A stretch of 64,000 nt of DNA from Streptomyces sp. NBC_00525 (GTDB lineage: Bacteria; Actinomycetota; Actinomycetes; Streptomycetales; Streptomycetaceae), in contig NZ_CP107834.1 in assembly GCF_036346595.1 (NCBI RefSeq), positions 5,704,001 through 5,768,000 on the forward strand, given 5' to 3'. Positions within the stretch are counted from its first letter, which is position 1; every line of letters begins with the position of its first letter. The notes beneath the pieces are model-generated. The model did no database searches, was not told the origin of the DNA, and worked only from the letters and a program-made list of their open reading frames with translations. Below are positions 50,808 to 59,005 of this stretch, piece after piece. Position numbers and translations under genes: made by a program.

Positions 50808-52225
50808 TCCTCGACCTCCTCCACGGCCACGCCGCGGAACGCCCGCACGCCCTCGCACTGGCCGATCCCGAGCACACGCTGACCTGGTCCCAGCTGGTCG
50901 ACCGGGTCGCGGAACGGGCCCGCGAACTGGCCCCCGCACCCGGCGTCCGCCCCGGAATCGCCGCGCTCCACCGGCCGGGCGACTGCCGGTGGGTGATCGA
51001 CTTCCTGGCCCTGCGGTCCTGCGGACACCCGGTCCTGCCCCTGCCCGAGGCCATGCCCGCCGCCACCGCCGAAGCGCTGGCCCGCGACATGGGAGCCACC
51101 CTCCTCGTCTCCGCGAACGGGGCCGGACGACTGCCCGGCCCGGAGCCCGCGGAAGCGGACACCGACCCCATCGCGCTGGTGCACCTCACCTCCGGAACCA
51201 CCGGCACAGCCAAGGGGGTCCTGCGCAGTGCGGCGAACATCGAGGACGAGGCCGCCGCGGTCGCGCAGGCGCTCGGCCTCGGCCCGGAACACCCGGTCCT
51301 GACCGGCACCCCCGTATCGCACAGCTTCGCCTCCGGGCTGCTCACCGCGGCGCTCCGGGCCGGCGCGCCGACTCTGCTGACACCCCGTTACGACCCGGCG
51401 GGGATGGTCCGGATGGCGCACGAGCACCGCCCCGGAACCATGTGCGGCACCCCCTACGTGTTCCGCGCGGTGGCCCGTGCGAAGGAGGTCCGCCGCAGCG
51501 GCCTCCCCGGGCTCCGCCACCCGCTCTCCGGGGGCGCCCCGCTGCACCCCTCCTGGGCCGAGGCGTGGCAGCAGGTCACCGGTGTGCCCATCTGCCAGGA
51601 GTACGGGCTGTCCGAGGGCGGCATCGCCACGATGAACCTCGCCGCGCGCCCGGACACGGTGGGCTCGGTGGGGCTGCCGGTTCCGGGAGTCACCGTGCGC
51701 GTCCTCGGACCGGACGGCTCACCCCTCGGGGCGGGGCAGGCCGGACGGGTCGTGATCGACCGGCCCGCGACCCCCGCCCACTACCTCACGGGCGGCGGCG
51801 GACGGGCGCCCGTCCCCACCGCCCCGGCCCTTCCCGGAGACGGCCCCGGCGCGTCCTTCGTGGAGACCGGCGACCTGGGCAGCCTCGACGAGCACGGACG
51901 GCTCCGGCTCACCGGCAGGACGAAGGTGCTCATCAACGTGGCCGGCGCGAAGGTCAGTCCGTTCGACGTCGAGCACCACCTGCTGAACAGCCCGTCGGTC
52001 AAGGACGCGGTGGTGGCCGGGGTCCCGGACCCCGACCGCGGCGAGATGGTCGCCGCCCTCGTCCACGCCGACCCCGGCACCACCACCTCGGAGCTGGCCA
52101 AGCACCTCCGTGAACGCCTCAGCAGTTTCGCGGTACCCCGCCGCTGGGTCTTCACATCCGACATCCCGCGCACGGCTTCGGGCAAACCCGACCGGGCACG
52201 TGTCCTCGCCATCCTGGAAGGCTGA
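50804..52225 (+). CDS. AMP-forming acyl ligase (acyl-CoA/acyl-ACP synthetase)
   Basis: A 473-residue adenylating enzyme, shorter than typical FadD. Motifs: 'LVHLTSGTTGTAKGVLRS' (P-loop), 'YGLSEGGIAT', 'VETGDLGS', and the catalytic lysine in 'RTASGKPDRARV'. It overlaps the ketosynthase gene by four bases. Context (ACP, KS and a free condensation domain, with no PKS loading module) suggests it activates a free carboxylic acid and loads it on the ACP. It lacks the amino-acid-type core of the A-PCP protein downstream, so the two ligases use different acids. Confidence 0.85.
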   Translation: MILDLLHGHAAERPHALALADPEHTLTWSQLVDRVAERARELAPAPGVRPGIAALHRPGDCRWVIDFLALRSCGHPVLPLPEAMPAATAEALARDMGATLLVSANGAGRLPGPEPAEADTDPIALVHLTSGTTGTAKGVLRSAANIEDEAAAVAQALGLGPEHPVLTGTPVSHSFASGLLTAALRAGAPTLLTPRYDPAGMVRMAHEHRPGTMCGTPYVFRAVARAKEVRRSGLPGLRHPLSGGAPLHPSWAEAWQQVTGVPICQEYGLSEGGIATMNLAARPDTVGSVGLPVPGVTVRVLGPDGSPLGAGQAGRVVIDRPATPAHYLTGGGGRAPVPTAPALPGDGPGASFVETGDLGSLDEHGRLRLTGRTKVLINVAGAKVSPFDVEHHLLNSPSVKDAVVAGVPDPDRGEMVAALVHADPGTTTSELAKHLRERLSSFAVPRRWVFTSDIPRTASGKPDRARVLAILEG

Positions 52226-52228
52226 TCG

Positions 52229-53494
52229 TTGATTCTCGAAGACTCCTACGCCGCAGCGAGGGTGGTCGACTCCGGCCGCTACCTCACCAGCGTGAACGAA
52301 CTGTGCGACCACATCCCCGCGCTGCGACCGCGGTTGCTGGAGCATGTGACGGGACGACTGCTGGCCGCCCTGGACCTGGAGGGGTGCACGAAGATCCTGG
52401 TCGAGGAGGAGAAGGGCGCCGTCATCGGTGCCGCCGTTTCGCTGGCCACGGGCATCCCGCTGGCCATCGCGAGGACGTACCCGTACGCCGTGCCGGGACA
52501 CCGGGTCGACTTCGACAGCGAGTACACGCGGGGCTCCCTCTTCGTCAACGGGATCGAAGCCGGTGACCGGGTCTGCCTGGTCGACGACACCCTGTCCACC
52601 GGCGGCACCCTCATCGCCCTGGTGGACGCCGTCCGCGAGATCGGCGCCGAGGTCGTCGACGCGGCCGTCGTGGTGGAGAAGGCGGCCAACGGCGGCCGGG
52701 AAGCGCTCCGCTCGCGCACGGGCCTGGACATCACCTCCCTCATCCGGATCGACGTCACCCCGGACGGCGTCTCGGTACGCGACCCCTCCGCCGGCCCCCG
52801 ACCGTCGCGGAACCCCGACGCGGCCGGCTTCCTGCGCCGGATGCGGCCCCACACCGCGCCCGGCCTCCTCGTCGTGGTCGAAGGCACCGACGGCGCCGGC
52901 AAGACGACCCTGGTCAACGGGCTCAGCGCCGAGCTCAGGGCCGCCGGACACCAGGTGTTCGACACCTTCCAGCCGACACCGAGCGCCCGCGCCACCGAGG
53001 TCTTCCGCGGCTTCGCCGAGCGGGGCGGCGACGACCCGACGATCCACCGGGCCCTCTACCTCGTCACCCTGGGCGATCGCCTCTACCACGCGCGGGCCAC
53101 GATCCTGCCCCGGCTCGAAGCGGGCGAGACGGTGCTCTGCGACCGCTACATCTACACCACCGTCGCCAACGCCCTGGCCCGGGGACAGCACTTCGACGGC
53201 TGGTTCCAGGACACGGTCGCGCTGCTTCCGCAGCCGGACCTCGCCCTGCTCGTGCACAGCCCGGTCGATGTGGCCGTCAGCCGCATCCGGCAGCGCCCCG
53301 AGGAGCGCGACCGGCCCATCGACGTCGCGCACATGACCCGCGTGCGCACCGGCTTCCTCGACCTCGTCGACGCCGGTCACCTGACCGGCCTGGACACCTC
53401 GGTCCGCGAAGCCGACGAAACGCTCCGCACCGCCCTCAAGGCCGTCGAGGCCGCACGCGCCGACCGCGAGAGCGCGCGGGGGACCCGGGCATGA
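52229..53494 (+). CDS. archaeal-type purine phosphoribosyltransferase fused to a thymidylate-kinase-like domain
   Basis: A 421-residue bifunctional protein. The N-terminal domain (about 1-200) resembles archaeal hypoxanthine/guanine PRTases, including 'IPLAIARTYPYAVPG', 'YTRGSLFVNGIEAGDRVCLV' (quoted only in part) and the PRPP loop VDDTLSTGGT at about 118-127. The C-terminal domain (about 213-415) is a P-loop nucleotide monophosphate kinase of the thymidylate kinase type: 'EGTDGAGKTT' (218-227), 'CDRYIYTTVANALARG', and 'RIRQRPEERDR' as lid. Starting at TTG 52229 with GGAAGG upstream. A base or base-like ring could be ribosylated and then phosphorylated on one chain. Such a fusion within an NRPS-type operon is unusual; alternatives are salvage or self-resistance roles. 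Confidence 0.8.
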   Translation: MILEDSYAAARVVDSGRYLTSVNELCDHIPALRPRLLEHVTGRLLAALDLEGCTKILVEEEKGAVIGAAVSLATGIPLAIARTYPYAVPGHRVDFDSEYTRGSLFVNGIEAGDRVCLVDDTLSTGGTLIALVDAVREIGAEVVDAAVVVEKAANGGREALRSRTGLDITSLIRIDVTPDGVSVRDPSAGPRPSRNPDAAGFLRRMRPHTAPGLLVVVEGTDGAGKTTLVNGLSAELRAAGHQVFDTFQPTPSARATEVFRGFAERGGDDPTIHRALYLVTLGDRLYHARATILPRLEAGETVLCDRYIYTTVANALARGQHFDGWFQDTVALLPQPDLALLVHSPVDVAVSRIRQRPEERDRPIDVAHMTRVRTGFLDLVDAGHLTGLDTSVREADETLRTALKAVEAARADRESARGTRA

Positions 53495-54078
53495 CCTCCG
53501 CCGCCCTGGCACAGGCGCTGCTGGACCGCGCCCCGTTCGTGACGGCCCACCGGTCGGACGGCCTGCTCCTCAGCGACTACTTCGACGGCCACCGGGTGCT
53601 GGGCGAACCCGCGCTGCTGCACGCCCTGGCGCTCGCCCTGTACGAGCGGATCGCCGCGACGACCGCCGACGTGGTCGCCGGTGAGGTCGCCGCCGGCGGC
53701 CAGCTCGCCACCGCCGTCTCGCTGGTGAGCGCGTCCGCCGCCCGCCCCCTGGAGGCCAGGGCCGTACGGCGCACGGCCAAGGACTACGGACTCTCCGGGC
53801 GCCTGTCCAGCCGGGTGCCCGAGGGTACGCGCTTCGCGGTGGTGGACGACGTCGCGGGCACCGGTGCCGCCCTCGAACGCACGGTCCTCGAACTGCGGCG
53901 CCAACAGCATCCGGTGGTGGGCGCGTTCGTCATACTTGACCGGCAACAAGGGGCGGCCGAAGCGCTCGAACGCATCGACTGCCCGCTGACCGCCCTGTTC
54001 CGGCTCGAAGACCTGACTCTCCTGCGCCGGCCGGACCGGGCACCCGAATCTGCAACGAGTAAGAGGACTGGCACATGA
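53491..54078 (+). CDS. orotate-phosphoribosyltransferase-like protein
   Basis: A 195-residue type I PRTase with the PRPP-binding loop 'FAVVDDVAGTGAALERTV' at about 115-132 and the catalytic-loop equivalent 'VRRTAKDYGLSGRL' at about 91-104, both in the positions they take in PyrE. The gene overlaps its neighbour on each side by four bases. Because another PRTase adjoins it and PyrE is normally encoded elsewhere, it is probably specialised for the pathway, adding ribose 5-phosphate to a carboxylated or other heterocycle; a salvage role cannot be excluded. Confidence 0.8.
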   Translation: MTSAALAQALLDRAPFVTAHRSDGLLLSDYFDGHRVLGEPALLHALALALYERIAATTADVVAGEVAAGGQLATAVSLVSASAARPLEARAVRRTAKDYGLSGRLSSRVPEGTRFAVVDDVAGTGAALERTVLELRRQQHPVVGAFVILDRQQGAAEALERIDCPLTALFRLEDLTLLRRPDRAPESATSKRTGT

Positions 54079-54773
54079 AGCATCTCGGCGAAGCACTCCG
54101 CGCCAACCGGTACCCCGGCCGGCTGGTCGTGCTGGCCCGTACGCACGACGGCGTTCTCACCGCCGCGTACGCGCTGACCGGGCGCAGCGAGGCGTCCAGG
54201 GCCCGCCGCCTGGACGGCTCCGCGGCCGGGGAGCTCGCGGTCGTACCCGTGGGCGCGCAGGACAACGACGCGCTGCGCCACTACGTCGCCGCGTGCGTGG
54301 CGGGCCCCTGGACCGTCTACGGAAACGGTGAGCAGGTTGCCGAGGTGGCGGCCCGGCTGACCGGCGGGCAGTCGCCGGCCGAGGCGCTGCACGGCCTGGA
54401 CTACGAGCCGGACCCGCCGATCTTCACGCCCCGGATCACCGTCGTGGTCGAGCGGGCCGACGGCAAGGCGTGGCTGGGTGCCGCGCGCCGGCCCGAGAAC
54501 GGCCGGGAGAGCACCGACACCACCGTCACCGCGGTGGGCCCGCTGCCGGTCGGTCACGGCGTCCTGCTCTCCACGTACGAGTCGGACGGCGTCCAGGTCG
54601 CGACCGCCCGCCACCACCGGGACGTCCTGGTCGAGGCCGGGGACGCCGAACAGCTCCTGGAGGAGGTGTGGCAGACGCTGGACCACGAGTTCCGCGTCGC
54701 CGCCACGGCCTTCGCCCCGCAGGACGGGGTGGCGGGGCAGGTCCGGCACGCCGCGGACGTGACGGCCGGCTAG
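54075..54773 (+). CDS. PurO-like (archaeal-type) IMP cyclohydrolase
   Basis: A 232-residue protein with the PurO-family opening 'NRYPGRLVVLARTHDGV' and 'AYALTGRSEASRARRL', then 'YGNGEQV' and 'ALHGLDYEPDPPIFTPRITV', patterns I know from the IMP_cyclohyd family (archaeal FAICAR-to-IMP ring closure). Bacteria normally use the unrelated PurH, so a free PurO homologue beside two PRTases points to a dedicated purine-type ring-forming or nucleotide-recycling step. It overlaps the OPRT-like gene by four bases and is followed by a perfect terminator stem. The match is by eye and not confirmed by search. Confidence 0.7.
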   Translation: MKHLGEALRANRYPGRLVVLARTHDGVLTAAYALTGRSEASRARRLDGSAAGELAVVPVGAQDNDALRHYVAACVAGPWTVYGNGEQVAEVAARLTGGQSPAEALHGLDYEPDPPIFTPRITVVVERADGKAWLGAARRPENGRESTDTTVTAVGPLPVGHGVLLSTYESDGVQVATARHHRDVLVEAGDAEQLLEEVWQTLDHEFRVAATAFAPQDGVAGQVRHAADVTAG

Positions 54774-54782
54774 CCGGAGGCG

Positions 54783-54823
54783 GCGCCGTGGGCCGGGACG
54801 CACGACGACCCGGCCCACGGCGC
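54783..54823 (+). terminator. perfect hairpin after the PurO-like gene
   Basis: GCGCCGTGGGCCGGG (54783-54797) pairs perfectly with 54809-54823 (15 bp, 11-base loop), nine bases after the PurO-like stop codon. It probably ends the main operon, so the nucleotidyltransferase and A-PCP genes form a separate transcript. Confidence 0.75.
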
Positions 54824-54888
54824 GCTCGCGACCGTCCCCCGGTGGCCCCGCGAGGCCCGGACCCGTACACACGAGAAGGCGAGAGAAC

Positions 54889-56049
54889 ATGTCCCCGCTC
54901 ACCGTCGCCGAACGCATAGGCATCATCAGATCCAGCCTCGCCCCCTTTCCGGGAGAGGCCACCGGACCGCACCGGGACTGCTTCGACCGCCTTCTGGAGC
55001 GCCACGGCGACGCCACCGTCTACGCGTACCTGCGGCGGCGCAACGTCATCAACGCGACCCTCGTCAGCCATGCCGGCCACCCCGCCGTGGCCGCCGAGGA
55101 CGGGCCGTTCCAGCTCTACCGGACGGCCGCGCTGGCGATCCGCGAGCTCCACCGCACCGAACTGGCGTCGGTGGCGGCCGAGTTCCGGGCGCAGGACGTT
55201 CCGCTGCTGGTCTACAAGGGCCTGGCCCTGGACGCCCTGATCGACAACACAGAGGCCCCGTCGTTCAGCAACGACATCGACCTGCTCGTACGGAAGGCCT
55301 CGCTGGCCGACGCCAGGAAGATCATCGAGGCCCTGGGCTACGAGGCGGGCATCCGCATCGACAACGGCCGGGTGCGGCGTATGCCCGCGCGCATCAGCAG
55401 AATGACCGAGGAGTCGATCTACTCGTACGGCCAGGTCCAGCCGTACCACCGGCTGGTGCCCGTCCCCGCCCTGGAAGGCGTGGCCGACCGGGTCCGGGCG
55501 CTCATGCCCCGGACGTTCTGCACCCTGTCCGGACAGCTGCACGTCAGAATCTCGATCGACCTGCACTACAGCCTGAACCTGCTGACCGAGGACATCGGCA
55601 CGCGCGTGAAGCCGAGCGAGGACAGCTGGTGGGAGGGGACCCAGGAGCTCCGCGTCGGCGACGCGGCCATCCGGACGCTCAGCGACGATGTGCTCGGCTG
55701 GGCCCTGCTGCACCGGCTGTACGTGGACTGCACCGTCCTCCAGGAGACCGGCCTCAAGTCCCTGTGCCACATCAAACTCCTGTGGCACCGGGGCCGTTTC
55801 GACCTGGATGGAATCCACGAGGCGGCACGCCGTCACCCCTATCTGGCGCCGTCCGTGCACCAGGCGCTGCGGGCGGTGGACAGCATCTGCGACCTGGGCC
55901 TCCAGGGGCTGGTGCACCCGCGGGAGTTCCGTACCGCCGCCGCTCCGCTGATGAACGTCGGGGACTGCCTGCCCGCCCTGCTCGACTTCGGTGTCTCCTT
56001 CGACCTGACCGAGCTCGAACAGGGCGGCGCCGGCGCGCGGTTCTACTGA
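54889..56049 (+). CDS. nucleotidyltransferase family protein (NTP_transf_5-like)
   Basis: A 386-residue protein with 'PLLVYKGLALDALIDN' and 'SFSNDIDLLVRKASLADA' near residues 105-150, the motif pair of PF14907-type nucleotidyltransferases. The downstream region (about 150-370) is helical. These occur near peptide natural-product clusters, including lasso and lanthipeptide loci, with unclear roles such as adenylylation or phosphorylation of an intermediate. Its ATG (54889) follows GAGAGAAC. It is the first gene after the terminator at 54783, in a transcript probably shared with the A-PCP gene. Confidence 0.75.
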   Translation: MSPLTVAERIGIIRSSLAPFPGEATGPHRDCFDRLLERHGDATVYAYLRRRNVINATLVSHAGHPAVAAEDGPFQLYRTAALAIRELHRTELASVAAEFRAQDVPLLVYKGLALDALIDNTEAPSFSNDIDLLVRKASLADARKIIEALGYEAGIRIDNGRVRRMPARISRMTEESIYSYGQVQPYHRLVPVPALEGVADRVRALMPRTFCTLSGQLHVRISIDLHYSLNLLTEDIGTRVKPSEDSWWEGTQELRVGDAAIRTLSDDVLGWALLHRLYVDCTVLQETGLKSLCHIKLLWHRGRFDLDGIHEAARRHPYLAPSVHQALRAVDSICDLGLQGLVHPREFRTAAAPLMNVGDCLPALLDFGVSFDLTELEQGGAGARFY

Positions 56050-56080
56050 TGCGGCGCCGCACGGCAGCGGCCCCCTCTTT

Positions 56081-56116
56081 TGTTTGCGGCACACCAATGT
56101 GTTTGCGGCACACCAA
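56081..56116. repeat. 17-bp direct repeat upstream of the adenylation gene
   Basis: TGTTTGCGGCACACCAA occurs at 56081-56097 and again at 56100-56116 (19-bp period), in the 93-bp space between the nucleotidyltransferase stop and the adenylation start. It could be a protein-binding site for a separate promoter of the A-PCP gene; no -10/-35 pair was identified. Confidence 0.85.
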
Positions 56117-56142
56117 CTGAATTCTCGTGGGCAGGGTGAGGA

Positions 56143-58017
56143 ATGTCGTTCGACCGGAATCCGTGGAGCCGTTGCAGCCCGACGGACAGGAAGATCATCG
56201 AAGAGCTCCAGGGACACCCGGAGGACGTCGCTCCGGATGAGGTGGTGGGGCGCGTCGCCGACAACTACCGGAACCTGGGGGCGCGCACCGCCCTGGTCGA
56301 CGGCGATCGCGCGTGGAGCTACGAGGAGCTGGGGCGCAAGGTGTTCGCCCTCGGCGCCCGCCTCGCGGCGATGGGCGACGAGCAGGGCCGGAAGACCTTC
56401 GCGGTGTCGATCGGCCGCTCCGCCGAACTGGTCGCCGCGACCCACGCCGTCGCACTGTCCGGCCACGCGTACTGCCCCCTCGGCACCGGTGACCCGCTCG
56501 CCTGGCGGAGCTCGATCGCCTCGCGCGGCGGCGCCGCAGCCGTACTCGTCGACGGCGACACGGACGCCGAGGATCTGGGGATACCGCGGTTCGACGTCAA
56601 CGGCGTCGACGACGGCCCGGCGCCGGACTTCACCCCCGTACGGCCGGCGGCGGACGACCTGTCGCAGGTGATCTTCACCTCCGGATCGACCGGGCGGCCG
56701 AAGGGCGTCCTCTGCACGCACGGCGGCTTCGCCAACCGCATCCACTGGATGCAGCGCGCCTTCGCGCTGACACCGGACGACCGCGTCGCGCTCAAGACAC
56801 CCTTCACCTTCGACGTGGCCGGCTGGGAACTGTTCTGGCCGCAGTACGCCGGAGCACGGACCGTGGTGGTTCCCGAGGGCGCCCACGCCTCGCCCGAGGC
56901 GCTCATCGACCTCTTCACCCGGCACCGGGTCACCGTCACCCACTTCGTCCCCTCGATGCTGCGGCTGTGGCTCCAGGCCGATGGCGCCCGGCGATGCCCG
57001 GACCTGCGCCTGGTCCTCTGCAGCGGCGAGGCACTCGGCGCCGACCTGGCCGAGGAGTTCCGCCGCCGGAGCGGGGCCCGGCTGCACAACCTCTACGGAC
57101 CGACCGAGGCGTCCATCGACGTCACGCACTTCGACGCGAGCGAGGACGCCCGTACGCCGGTGCCCATCGGCCGCCCCATCGCCAACACCCGGATCTACAT
57201 CCTCGACGACGACCGGCGGGTCTGCCCCGTCGGCGAGACGGGCGAGATCTACATCAATGGGCTCGGAGTGGCCGCCGGCTACACCGGGGCCGACGCCCGC
57301 GACAATGAGCGCTTCACCCCGCTGGACATCCCCGCCCCGGACGGCTGGCGGACCTTCCGCACCGGCGACCGGGGCACGTACACCGCGGACGGCCACATCG
57401 AGTACCAGGGCAGGGCGGACGACCAGGTGAAGATCCGCGGACAGCGGATCGAACTCGGCGAACTGGAGGCCGCCGTCCGCGACCACCCGGCCGTGACCGA
57501 CGCCTGCGCCCGCACCTACGAGAGCGCCACCGGCCGGCTGTGCCTGGCCGTGTACGCCGTCGTCGCCCCGGAGTCGCACGGCACCGACATCGGCGGCGCG
57601 ATCACCGAGCACCTGGTGGGACGGCTGCCGAGCCGCTCACTGCCCGGCCGGATCGTGCTCGTGGACGAACTGCCGCTCAGCGCCCACGGAAAGGTCGACC
57701 GGACCCGTCTCCCCGTCCCGTCCCGCAACCGCCCCGAGCCGGCACGCCCGTTCCTCCCTCCCGCCACCCGCCTGGAGGTCCACATCGCCGAGATCTGGGC
57801 CCGCGTCCTGGACCTGGACGAGGTCGGCCGCGACGACAACTTCCACGACCTGGGCGGCGACTCCATGGCCGCGGTGGAGGTCTCGTTCCTCATCGCCGAC
57901 CGATTCGGCCTGGACTACGACCACGACCTGGTGGCCGAGATCCTGATCAGCGGCGACACGGTGGCGGCCTCGGCGAGGATCGCGGCCGAGGCGGGCGTGA
58001 AGGACCACGAACTCTGA
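56143..58017 (+). CDS. NRPS adenylation-PCP didomain protein, serine-specific by code
   Basis: A 624-residue protein: adenylation domain (about 25-530) followed by a peptidyl carrier domain (about 545-610). Core motifs include 'FTSGSTGRPKGV', 'YGPTEASIDV' and the 'GEIYINGLGVAAGY' region; the phosphopantetheine serine is Ser574 in 'LGGDSMAAVE'. The ten specificity residues read D-V-W-H-L-S-L-I-D-K from 'FDVAGWELFW', 'VTHFVPSM', 'LVLCSG', 'NLYGPTEASID' and the C-terminal GK, which is the established L-serine code. It should load serine for the free condensation enzyme. Start ATG 56143 follows GTGAGGA. A direct repeat precedes it. Confidence 0.9.
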   Translation: MSFDRNPWSRCSPTDRKIIEELQGHPEDVAPDEVVGRVADNYRNLGARTALVDGDRAWSYEELGRKVFALGARLAAMGDEQGRKTFAVSIGRSAELVAATHAVALSGHAYCPLGTGDPLAWRSSIASRGGAAAVLVDGDTDAEDLGIPRFDVNGVDDGPAPDFTPVRPAADDLSQVIFTSGSTGRPKGVLCTHGGFANRIHWMQRAFALTPDDRVALKTPFTFDVAGWELFWPQYAGARTVVVPEGAHASPEALIDLFTRHRVTVTHFVPSMLRLWLQADGARRCPDLRLVLCSGEALGADLAEEFRRRSGARLHNLYGPTEASIDVTHFDASEDARTPVPIGRPIANTRIYILDDDRRVCPVGETGEIYINGLGVAAGYTGADARDNERFTPLDIPAPDGWRTFRTGDRGTYTADGHIEYQGRADDQVKIRGQRIELGELEAAVRDHPAVTDACARTYESATGRLCLAVYAVVAPESHGTDIGGAITEHLVGRLPSRSLPGRIVLVDELPLSAHGKVDRTRLPVPSRNRPEPARPFLPPATRLEVHIAEIWARVLDLDEVGRDDNFHDLGGDSMAAVEVSFLIADRFGLDYDHDLVAEILISGDTVAASARIAAEAGVKDHEL

Positions 58018-58045
58018 CCCACGCCGGGGCCGCGCTCCGCCACTT

Positions 58046-59005
58046 TCAGCTCCCGAGCAGGGCTTCGCGTGCTGCTCGGGACCAGATGGATTGCCGGCGG
58101 CTGGAGAAACCCATCCGGTTCCAGTGGAACAGCACGTGCCGCGCGAGGACGGCGCGCGTCCCGATGCCGAGTGCGCTCGATCCGGCGGCCTCCGCAAGGC
58201 GGTGGCCGTGGTGCTGCAGGGCCTCGATCCACGGACGGACAGGTGTGAGGGGACCGGCCGTGAGGAGAGGACGGGCATCGGTCAGCAGGAGCCGCCTCAT
58301 GGGTGCCACTATGGCACCGACCTGTTGCGGCGTCACGTCGTGGGGAAGGGGCCGGCGCTCTTCGACGCGGCCCCATACGTCGCCCTGCTCGCCGGCTTCG
58401 AGCCGGGCGGCCCGCATGAGGAGAGACATGGCAAGCAGCGATGTCTCCTTCGCGCCCAGAACGCCGGACGGCCCTTCCTCGCAGACACGGGCGTAGTCGA
58501 GGACTCCTTCGCTGTCCGCGTGGAACAGGGCGTGTGCGAGCGGCAACCCGGCGGAGCCACCGAAGGCGATGGCTTCCGGTTCGTACGGGGCCGCGTGCCA
58601 GTTGGCGATCACGCCCGAGGACATCGCGCTGTCCAGGGCTTCCGCGACGTGGTCCGCCACACTCCGCCCCGTTGCTCCGTGAGCCGGGTGGCAGCGCAGC
58701 CGCCAGTGCGGTGCCTTCCGTACGAACCACCACGGGCCGACCGGTCCGCCGGAGCGGAGGCTGGGGACGACATGGTTGCGGAAGTCCCGTACGGCGTGCT
58801 CGTAGTCCGCGAACCTGATGTTGACCTGGTGCCAGCCGGGGCGAGCTGTCTCCAGCGCGACGCGGCCGGCCGCCTGGTAGTGCTCGACGGCCTCGGCGAG
58901 TTGTTCTGCGGGGATGAGCGCCGTGCGTGCGGCGTCTTCCACGGGTGTGCCGTTGAAGACGCTGTGGACGGCTCGCTCGACGCGGGCCGGGTCACGGCCG
59001 GTCAT
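58046..59005 (-). CDS. SpaB_C-domain (thiopeptide-type bacteriocin biosynthesis) protein
   Basis: A 319-residue protein with the SpaB_C region: 'WHQVNIRFADYEHAVRDF' near the start and 'PWWFVRKAPHWRLRCHPAH' at about 98-116, the WFxRxxxHxRLR-like pattern of this domain. It is the elimination-type domain normally fused to LanB; here it is a separate chain in addition to the full-length LanB. It overlaps the LanC stop by four bases (ATGA), is last in the lanthipeptide operon, and lies 28 bases from the convergent adenylation gene. Confidence 0.82.
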   Translation of the reverse strand: MTGRDPARVERAVHSVFNGTPVEDAARTALIPAEQLAEAVEHYQAAGRVALETARPGWHQVNIRFADYEHAVRDFRNHVVPSLRSGGPVGPWWFVRKAPHWRLRCHPAHGATGRSVADHVAEALDSAMSSGVIANWHAAPYEPEAIAFGGSAGLPLAHALFHADSEGVLDYARVCEEGPSGVLGAKETSLLAMSLLMRAARLEAGEQGDVWGRVEERRPLPHDVTPQQVGAIVAPMRRLLLTDARPLLTAGPLTPVRPWIEALQHHGHRLAEAAGSSALGIGTRAVLARHVLFHWNRMGFSSRRQSIWSRAAREALLGS

